From contig CAKJYC010000073.1 in NCBI GenBank assembly GCA_918244965.1, forward strand, positions 1 to 59,757: a stretch of DNA of 59,757 bases, given 5' to 3'. The DNA comes from Clostridiales bacterium. Its GTDB lineage: Bacteria; Bacillota; Clostridia; Christensenellales; CAG-138. Position numbers and translations under genes: made by a program. Below, one piece after another: positions 1 to 8,100 of the stretch (positions within the stretch are counted from its first letter, which is position 1; the number at the start of each line of letters is the position of its first letter). Below the pieces are notes generated by a model that did not search any database, was not told the DNA's origin, and saw only the letters and a program-made list of their open reading frames with translations.

Positions 1-103
1 CTTCCCTCACCGGAAGGCGCGAAAGGAACCATGGTTCCTTTCCCTGCAACAGGGTGATCCGTGTCGCTTCGTCAAGGGCTGCCCGGCCGCTTCGCGTCCA
101 GCG

Positions 104-222
104 TTCTGTCCCTTGACTCCGCTCCCGCTCCCTACATACCACGCTCCTTTTGTCAATGTGAAGTTATGGCTTCATCCCTTTTTTACTACCCGAAATCGTA
201 ACTTCACTTTGGCATTCTAACC
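104..222. repeat. 119-bp inverted repeat, left copy
   Basis: These 119 bases are the exact reverse complement of 59639-59757, the last bases of the window; the match stops at 223 versus 59638 on the inner side and at the window end on the outer side, so the true repeat is probably longer. Inside it GTGAAGTTA (158-166) faces TAACTTCAC (199-207), a 9-bp inverted repeat. Positions 1-103 presumably belong to the same element. No transposase or other gene is visible in it. I cannot identify the element. Confidence 0.9.
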
Positions 223-517
223 ATTCACCATCTATATGAAATCATACGAGCTGTCCTATAAACCGGAGCACAGCATATTTTGATCCGAACAGAAAAGCAG
301 AAACGCCCCGCTGCCCGGTAAGGGATAATGAAAGTGATACCTCTCAATATGGTCTTCATTCATAGGAGGCTTGCGGCGTGTTCATCTGCTTATATATGGG
401 ACGAAAACGCGATATAGTAAAAATATTTTTATATATTATTTGGTTCTTGAATGGATGATTCTCACATCCCAAAGAAAAAGCCTCGCTTTAGCAGGGCTCT
501 TCTCTCACGATTAAGTG
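223..517. other. Gene-free AT-richer spacer
   Basis: I see no open reading frame with a ribosome site here. The stretch is richer in A and T than the rest of the window, notably around 415-445. A short imperfect hairpin (AGCCTCGCTTTAGCAGGGCT) lies near 480-500. Nothing else is supportable. Confidence 0.5.
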
Positions 518-562
518 GTGCATCTGAAGCATGAAAAAGGAGGCAAAACACTTCAGATGCAC
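518..562. repeat. 12-bp inverted repeat with an SD-like loop
   Basis: GTGCATCTGAAG (518-529) is followed, after a 21-base loop, by its perfect complement CTTCAGATGCAC (551-562). The loop contains AAAAAGGAGG, a good Shine-Dalgarno sequence that would be exposed in the loop on the + strand. A weak open frame starts with TTG at 579, 16 bases after the stem. This may be an RNA regulatory hairpin or a protein-binding site. Confidence 0.45.
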
Positions 563-578
563 AGCCGTTTGATCAGAA

Positions 579-1004
579 TTGTTTACCGTCATGAATCCAC
601 CACGTCAATTGATTCTCCATCGGTTCAGAGACTTATGCCCATCGTTCCAAAAATGGAACGCCGAGTGGAGTAGCCGCTGTTTCGCGTGGGAAAATAAAGA
701 TTTTTATGGGGGATTTGGCTTAAAAACGGGCTGTTTTGGGGCCGTTTTGGGGCATTTTGCCCTATACCCTACCCGTACCGGGTACCTTGGAAGAGAACTG
801 CGTGGGTTGGTCGAAGGCCTTTACTTTTGGATACGGGTTCTGATTGTCACTTTGTTTTTGTGCAACCGGAGGTTTGCTCTTCCGCGATCATCCATCAGGA
901 ATGACTGTCTTTCTTGCCGGTTAATCTCTACGAAACATCGCTGCTTTGGCGGAGGTCAGGATAAAACAAGACCTGCAGAAGGATTCCTGCAGGTCCTGAA
1001 TTAG
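579..1004 (+). CDS. Possible small protein carrying the repeated KW-AEW segment
   Basis: This weak open frame of 141 codons starts at TTG with no good ribosome site directly ahead. The middle (codons about 23-78, bases 646-813) aligns without gaps to a second copy at 23323-23490. By eye 27 of 56 residues are identical, including QKW, AEWS, LKTG, RTGY and REL. Several conserved residues use different synonymous codons in the two copies (Ala GCC/GCG, Glu GAG/GAA, Leu CTG/TTG, Arg AGA/CGG and CGT/CGC), which suggests selection on a protein. The ends of the frame do not match. The true start is unknown, and the element could instead be a structured intergenic repeat. No signal peptide or known domain is recognised. 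Confidence 0.3.
   Translation: MFTVMNPPRQLILHRFRDLCPSFQKWNAEWSSRCFAWENKDFYGGFGLKTGCFGAVLGHFALYPTRTGYLGRELRGLVEGLYFWIRVLIVTLFLCNRRFALPRSSIRNDCLSCRLISTKHRCFGGGQDKTRPAEGFLQVLN
646..810 (+). repeat. Interspersed repeat, copy A
   Basis: This is related to the copy at 23323-23487. The blocks TCCAAAAATGGA (646) and GTACCGGGTAC (775-785, an 11-base near-palindrome) are exactly 129 bases apart in both copies. Both copies have the same orientation and lie just outside the two ends of the pilus-protease transcription unit. Confidence 0.7.
970..995 (-). terminator. Intrinsic terminator of the pilus-protease unit
   Basis: On the minus strand GACCTGCAG pairs perfectly with CTGCAGGTC across an 8-base loop, followed by TTGTTTTAT. 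It lies about 150 bases beyond the stop of the last minus-strand gene (1143) and is the first convincing terminator after it. Confidence 0.75.
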
Positions 1005-1142
1005 GTAGTTTTCGTTTCACCGCCGTTTGCGTCGCTGTCAGCCATATGTTGGAAAGCTGTTTACCGGAAACAAATGATAGCCGGGCACGCAAGCCGCTAT
1101 CCATGATATCAGCGGCTGCCCCTTGTCATGCTGCTTCGGTCG

Positions 1143-1913
1143 TCAGTTCTTTCGTTTCTTCAAAGCCACGGCAATCGCTGCGCCGCCGATCAGCACAACA
1201 CAGCCGAGCAGGATCCACAGCCAAAGAAGAGACTGCGGTTCCGTTGTACCCGATTGGATCGGCTCGGCCGGCTTCGGCGTTTCCGGTACCGTCTCGTCCG
1301 TGATCGGCAGGCCGGAAGCTGCCGCATCGTCTGACGGCTGTTCGGCTGTCGGCGCATCTGCAGAAGCGGTCGGCTGTGCAGACGCTTCGATGACCGGCGC
1401 GCCGGAAGGATCATCCGGCGGTTCTGCGCCGTAGACCGCTTCGCTCTCCGGGTCCGTCTCCGACGGCGCTTGTGTCGCCGGATTGGTCGCGGGCGAAGGC
1501 GTATTGGACGATTCCGTTCCCTGCGGCGAAGGTGTATTGGGCGATTCCGTTTCCTGCGGTACAGCGGATTCGACCGGCGCGGCAGTCGGTGCCGGCGTTT
1601 GACCGATGAAGAACACATCCGCATCGCCGGTGGCATTCTCGCCGAGCTCCATGATCGTGTCCGGCAGATACAGAATCTGCACAGTCGTTCCCGCAAATGC
1701 GTTCGGACCGATCGCATTCACGGGAATGCCGCCGATGCTTGCGGGCACGGTAACCACAGCTTCGGTTCCGAAATAGCCCGTGATCGTGATCGACTGATCC
1801 GCAATGGTATAATAGAAATAGCCCTCTGTATACACCGTGCCGCCCTCTGCAACTGCGCCGATCGGCAGCAGCAGCAACCCAAGCGTCAACAGCAGCAGGA
1901 TCCATCGTTTCAT
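1143..1913 (-). CDS. Membrane-anchored LRR_5-like surface protein
   Basis: This 256-aa protein is likely displayed on the cell surface by a C-terminal membrane helix. A signal peptide (1-22) is followed at about 25-90 by a short BspA-type leucine-rich segment: YYTIADQSITITGY, then VTVPASIGGIPVNAIGPNAF and LYLPDTI are the typical strand-turn pattern of LRR_5 repeats. A long Ser/Thr/Pro-rich linker with two near-identical PQ(E/G)TESPNTPS units (about 110-215) leads to a transmembrane helix at about 229-251 and the stop-transfer tail KKRKN. There is no LPXTG motif. It is the last gene of the minus-strand unit, 70 bases behind the small DVIVTS peptide gene. BspA-like repeats usually mediate binding; the ligand is unknown. 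Confidence 0.8.
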   Translation of the reverse strand: MKRWILLLLTLGLLLLPIGAVAEGGTVYTEGYFYYTIADQSITITGYFGTEAVVTVPASIGGIPVNAIGPNAFAGTTVQILYLPDTIMELGENATGDADVFFIGQTPAPTAAPVESAVPQETESPNTPSPQGTESSNTPSPATNPATQAPSETDPESEAVYGAEPPDDPSGAPVIEASAQPTASADAPTAEQPSDDAAASGLPITDETVPETPKPAEPIQSGTTEPQSLLWLWILLGCVVLIGGAAIAVALKKRKN

Positions 1914-1938
1914 GGCAAGTCTCCTTTCAAACGGGATA

Positions 1939-1963
1939 AAGGGCAGGTACGAAGCCTGCCCTT
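1939..1963 (-). terminator. Hairpin behind the first DVIVTS peptide gene
   Basis: AAGGGCAGG (1939-1947) pairs with CCTGCCCTT (1955-1963) around a 7-base loop. Only a weak T-rich tail follows on the minus strand, so it is either a partial terminator or an RNA-stabilising hairpin. It sits between the peptide gene and the LRR protein gene, as the hairpin at 51019-51044 sits behind the other peptide gene. Confidence 0.55.
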
Positions 1964-1983
1964 AAAACACTCGAACAAATGTT

Positions 1984-2094
1984 CTACGGAGGTTCTTCCG
2001 TGCCGGTCTGTTCCGGATCGCTTGTAACGATTACATCCTGATTATCAAACCGGATGACATCCAAATGTACTTTGACATATTGTTTTGACATCAT
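1984..2094 (-). CDS. 36-aa DVIVTS-motif peptide (possible RiPP-like precursor)
   Basis: This is a short gene with a strong ribosome site (AAGGAGGGG) ahead of tandem ATG codons and only 12 bases after the subtilase stop. The peptide has no signal sequence. It contains VHLDVIRFDNQDVIVTS followed by an acidic, proline-ended tail, DPEQTGTEEPP. The block DVIVTS and the preceding hydrophobic VI-F pattern are repeated in the 39-aa peptide at 51068-51187, which sits next to a PqqD/kinase/peptidase/ABC set. Both peptide genes lie directly behind a giant secreted-protein gene. I infer a leader (DVIVTS side) plus a variable C-terminal core, but no modification is shown. It has no cysteines and no lanthipeptide or sactipeptide signature. 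Confidence 0.6.
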   Translation of the reverse strand: MMSKQYVKVHLDVIRFDNQDVIVTSDPEQTGTEEPP

Positions 2095-2106
2095 TGTTTC
2101 CCCTCC

Positions 2107-5100
2107 TTACTGTACTGTATTCAGATATACATTGTAGTACACTTTATTCGCCAACTCGTTGTAGCTTGCATAAATGACGTTGTCGGAATAGATTGCAAAC
2201 GTCTCATGCGTGATGTTGTTCTCTATTACGACATATGCTCTTGCGATAAACTGACGAGCCGGCTGCGACGTTGCGAAATATGCATTTGCGGCATACTCCA
2301 GATCCCTGTTTGTAAACTCCGGTTTCAGGATGTAGCCTTTTTTCTCACCCACGCTGTAATAGTCGAGGGTCAGGCATTCTTCCGCTTCCGCAAGGCTGAT
2401 ACGATTCAGTCCGGCGTACAGCAAGCCCGCCTCCTGAATGGTGAACGAATCGGGTATGCTCCATGTCGCAGTAAAGTTCACGATGCTGTCAGCCCCGTTC
2501 TGCGTTGCGTAAGCGTTCGTCATGCGAACGATCGGTTCCGTTGTGCTTGCTGCTCCATAGACCGCTCTGATCGTAATATCGTCGGTAGACACGACTGCAT
2601 ACCTCTGATTGTTATACCCGAGGATGTGTCCTTCTTCATCCGCCCAGTAAGAGAACGGCTCGTTCTCATACAAGGCTTCAGCGGAGACGTACTGCAGGGT
2701 GCCGATGGATTCCGGTGCCAGATCCACGGAGTCCTGATAACTGTCGCCGATCCAGTACTCAATGGTCGTCGTATACTGATCGCCATTGGACTGATAGATC
2801 GGATAGACCCTGATGCGCGTTTCGGTCGCCATGGCAGCATGGATCTGCTCCTCCGTCTTGTCCCAGCCGACAAAGGTTCTGCCGACCTTGACCGGCGCAA
2901 CCGGATAGACGATCGGCTCGGTATCCGTATAGTACCGCTGGCTGATGACCTGACCGTTGGCCTGTGCGCTGACGAACAGCACCAGTGCTTCATGGTTGGT
3001 TTCGCCCGGAAGCTGCTCGGAGTACACGGCGTCGATATCCGTGTTCGACATCAGCACGAAGGTATAGCTCGCATCCGTACAAACGATCTTCTTATTGCTG
3101 TTGATCCAGTACAGGAAGTTGTCGCTGCCGGTATATGTGACGGTGACCGTGCTTCCTGCTGTGTAGTAATCGTCGTAACGGCCGCGCTGCGTCGTAACCT
3201 CGTCGCTCGCGTTCTGCTTGATGGTGAACCGCGTACCGGTGATCGTCAGCCGATAGGTTGCGCCGGACTGCGGCTCATAGACCGCGATCAGGTCGTTGCC
3301 GTCGGCCTGCACGGTGTAGGTGAAGGTCTGTTCAGCCGTGATGCGATCATCGGGCATCGTGCCGTTGACCGGATACCAGCCAAGGAACGAATATCCTGCG
3401 ACCGTCGGTGCGACAAGCTGTGTCGTAGCGCCAGGCGCAAAGCTGCCGCCGCCGGTCACATGCGCCACTGTGCTGCCGGGCGTCGTCGTTCCGTTGCCGG
3501 ACGAAGTAACGGTGACCGCAGTCATCTTCGATACGGTCTTGGTCTGCGTCGTAAAGAGCGTGTTCTGGAACGTGGCCGTATAGGTCCACGCATTGCCGCT
3601 ATCGACCGGTCCGGTTACCGTTGCATCCTCGGTCAGCACATGCGTATCGTCGTGCTTACAGACGCTCGCTGCCGTAACCGTGTAGGTCGGCGCGTTTCCT
3701 GCGCCGTTGAGCGTCTCGGTCCAGGTATAGGTCGGTTCATCCCAGTCGTGTCCGATGCCGGGGACGTTGACTGTCGTACGCTCGGTGAGGCTGTAGCTTG
3801 TATCGCGTTCGCTTGTCACCGTCACAACGTCGCCGTTGACCACGCAATCCACATCGAACTGCACCGTAATGATCGGCGTATTCGCCGCGATCGCCGTTCC
3901 CTTCTTGGCATACGCGACCTTGATCGTGCGATTGACCGCGTCATGATGGACGGAGAGGAACAGGTTATCCGCCGTTCCGTTCGTGATCGTATTGACGGTC
4001 AGTCCTTCCGGATAGGTTACCGTGAACAGGCCGTTGTTGGAGGCCGTGCCTTCGGAGAACGCAACTTCACCGTTCGTCGCGACGCCGCTGACCTGCATCA
4101 GAACCGGCGTGCCTGCGCTGAGCGCAACGGGGCTTACCGCTGCGGGAGCCATATTCTGAAGACGCGTGACGCCAGATGCGGGAGCTGCTGCGGACAGGTT
4201 CTTGACAGCGTCCGTTGTCGCGGCCTTGCGGGCCGTCTTTTCGGATTCGGCCTGCATACGCGCCATGATTTCGGGCGTCATGATCCGTTCGCGTACGAGT
4301 TCGGGCAGTCTCGGATCGATTTCCGTATCCATCGTCTGATCGTCCGGAACGACCGATGCAGGCGCAACGGAGCCGGTTACATACATGCCGCCGACCGGCC
4401 ATACGTCCTCACCGAAGCTGCCGGCGTTGTAGACCTTGCCGGAGTTCGGCTCGATGATGTACAGTTCATCCTGCGCGCCGTCACAGTGCGCCCAATAGAT
4501 GTATGTGCCGTCATAATAGATGTTCTGGTTCTGGAACGAGGTGCCGATGCCCGTATCGACGACCAGCACCGGATCGGTGAAGGAATAGGTCAGAAGGCCT
4601 ACCAGAATATCGGTGAACGAGATTCCGGAAGCGCCCGCACGCTTCATCGACGTTTTCCAGATCTTGCCGGTTTCATCCAGGACGTAGTATGTCGGGAACG
4701 AACCGCTGGTGCTTGCAACGCAGACGCTTGCAATGTATGCGCCGCCCATGTCTGTCTCGGACGTATCCAGCAGACCGATCGGCAGCAGAGCGCCTTCGCC
4801 CTCCTCTACCTCGGCGATGGGGCCGGACAGCAGGAAGTAGGCAAAACCGAAGGTTGCGCAGTCGCCGTACAGCAGGTTGTTCGGACCGGTTGCAAGACCG
4901 AACGGCGTAACGTAGGTCGACGTGCCGTCGCCCACCGTGAAGTTGCTCGGATCGACCGGGTAGATGTAGCTTGTGCCGGTAAAGTTGTTCGTGGTTGCAT
5001 ACAGCTGAGACGTGCTGTACAGATACGCGTTGATCAGCGGTTCGCTGTTGGTCTCTGTATTCACATCTCTGTCATCCGGGATGGAAATCCACTGCACTTC

Positions 5101-8100
5101 GCCGTTTGTGATCTCATTTGTGCTGATCTGCGCGAAGTGGATCTTTCCTTCCTCGTCTGCGACAAACCCGTTCAGCGCTTTGTAAACCGTCGTGACCGTG
5201 ACCGTACAGGTCGCCTGTACATTGGGGTCGTCATGCGACTGCGCCGTGATCGTCGCAACGCCTTCCGAAACAGCTGTGACAACGCCGTTTGCGTCGACAG
5301 CCGCAATCTGATTGTTGGACGAGCTCCAGTCAACAGAACGGTCTGCTGCCGTAAGGGGCAGGATCTTTGCCGTCAACGCGTATGTGTTGCCCTTGTAGAG
5401 ATCGAGCGTCGTCGGCGTCAGCGTGATGCCGGTGACATTCACGGGGTCATGATCGACATTGATCATCGCCTTGCGATACAGATAGACGCTTGCCGCAGAG
5501 GTCCCGTGTACGAAGCTGTCGCCGCTGTAACGAACGTATCTGTCCGCGAGATAGTGGAAGTACAGCCGGTTGTTCGTGCTGTCCCATTTCCAGTCCGCCG
5601 TGGTGGTGCTCGTATGCATCTTCACATCATCCAGCGTGCCGACATGCGCGACATAGTACTCGCCGTTTTTGAAGTACCAGTTGCCGGAGCTCTCGCTCGC
5701 GGTCCATTTCCCGTTTTCGGGAACGTCCTCCGCATTGATATAGGGCTGATACGCGGTCAGGCTGTTGCCGGGATTGACCAGCGCATCGTAGACCTTCTGC
5801 TTTTCGGTCGTATCCGTAATATGGCTCAGGCCCTTTGCAATGCCCGGCATATTGGTGCTGACGATCAGGTACTCTTCGCCCGCCTCAAGCACGCTCGTAC
5901 GCACATACACTTCCTTCGGCGTAGAAGCGTTTTCATTCACCTTGATGTAGGATGCAGCTTCATTGCCTGCATAGTCCGCCGCAAAGATCGCGACATAACC
6001 GTTCGCCTCTGCAATTGCATTCGTTACGTCGAACGATGCTGCATAGGTATGGTTTCCGGGCGCGACCTCGTTGTACACCACGGAACCGTCCAGAGACAGA
6101 ACCGCAACATAGGCGAGATTCTGATTGTCGTTTGCGGTGAACGAGAGCGTATTGCCGGAAAGCGTCGGCGTGGTGAGCGTCGGCACCGTATCGTCTACCG
6201 TGAAGTCGTAGCCGACGAATGCGCCTCTGCCGAGCGTATTGGAGAGCAGCAGCTGGCTGAACTGCTCGCTGCCGATCGCCGCCGAGTTCGCAGCATTGTA
6301 GCTGTCGTTGATCTTCATGCCGTTCAGTTCGGGGATTGCGTAGAAGCCGATACGGAAGGTATCGTCCTCCTCGAATCCGTAGGAGCCGGGCGTCTTGTTT
6401 ACGGTATACGACTTGGTCGAGGTATTCTGCCAGCCGCCGGACGGCGAATAGTAGATGCTGTCTACGCTGCTGCCGGTAACCGCCGCGCCGGGCATGACCT
6501 GCGTATTGCTGCCGTTCATGCCGTCGGTTTCGGTCACTGCAAAGCCGGTCGCCGCCGCCGCACGATAGAGGTTATAGACGATCGAGTTGATTTTCGAATC
6601 GCTGCGGATCGCCAGACGGTCCGCCGGGAACGACGTTTCTACCATGTACGGGTTGCCCGCAAACTTCATCTGCGTGCCGCCGACCGTCACGGTCATGTAG
6701 TTGGTATCCTCATGTCCCGTATAGGACGACCGTGCATAGCGGGTCTGTCCCTCAACGTCGGGATGATAGAGCGCATCCACATAGGACGCCGCATCGAACA
6801 TCGAAGGATCGGTCCAGCTGCCGTAGAAGCCGAGGATCGGGATCGAGTGCTCATGCGCAAGGCTGATCGTGTCGGTGCCGTTGTTCGCCGTCGAGGTGCA
6901 GGTCGCGTAGGTGAAGCCCTCAATGTACGCGCCGCAGGGATAGTTTGCCGTGCCGAACGCCGCAGCATCAAGCGTGATCGTAACGGTGACCGTGCCCTTG
7001 CTGTGCGGCGGAACGGTGTCGGATCCGAGCGTATCGGTCGCGTGCTCCAGAATCAGCTGCGCGTCGTGCGAGGTGATCAGATCGTCGTTGTCGACCTTCG
7101 CCGCCGCCAGATCAAGATCCGTCGCCGCCGCTTCGGGGGTGATCTCGCCGCTCAGGTAATCCAGGATCGCCTGCGCGTCAAACTCGTTGGTGAAGCCGTC
7201 CTTGTTGACGTCGTGATCGAAGTTCTCGGCGCCCACCACGGTCATGCTGTGCGTAACCGTCGCAGGCATCGGCGTCGTGGTCTTCGCCATATGATAGCCG
7301 TCGCCCTCCAGAAGAGTCCTCTCCTGTGAGAAGATATCCGTCCGGAACGTATAGGTCAGCGGATAATCGGTGATGTTGTAGATGTCGAACTTGTAGGTGT
7401 AGGTTCCGTTCCTGTCCGGATCGTCGCCGAGCTCAACCTTAACCTTGCCGTCCGCCGCCGCACCGGTCTTTCCGGTCAGATAAGAAGCCTGATCGTCGAT
7501 CATCACGACGGAAGGCGCGGTGACCGCTTTGTTCACCTCGACAAGGCCTGCGCCCTGCTGCAGGATCGACAAATACTGATAGACGTTCCCGACCTTGTTC
7601 TTCATCGGCGTCGCCAGCGACATCATCAGGCTCTGATTGATGGCGCGGGTGCTGTATTTTGCGGTCAGCTCTTCGTTGTAACGCGGCATGGAGCTGTCCT
7701 TGAGCCAGCCGTTCTCGCGCAGATACTGCGCGATGACCGCCGCAAGGCCCGTGATGTGCGGCGCAGCCATGGAGGTACCGCTCATCAGCTCATACTGATC
7801 GGAGCCGCCGGCCGTACCGGAGGACGTCTTATTGGTGCCCCAGATGGAATTGATGTCGCCGCCCGGTGCGGTGATTTCGGGCTTCATCAGAAGAGAACCC
7901 GGCGCGCCCCAGGAGCTGAAGTCGGTGATGGTCGTGTCCGCGCGGTCCGCAACGGTGCTTGCGACTTCCGCCATGACGTCAACGCTGCCGGTGTAGTAGG
8001 TGATGTCGCCGACGCTGTGCGCCGTACCGGTGGTCTTGATGCGGTCGGCGTCCGCCTTCAGGATCGAAACCATCGGGAAGGAGCCTTCGAAGCCGGTCAG

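Noticed and set aside
2206..7329. A 1707-codon open frame on the + strand opposite the subtilase gene
   Set aside because: It is Arg/Val/Asp-rich with no domain and no ribosome site. It exists because the opposite strand is GC-rich and codes for a real protein.
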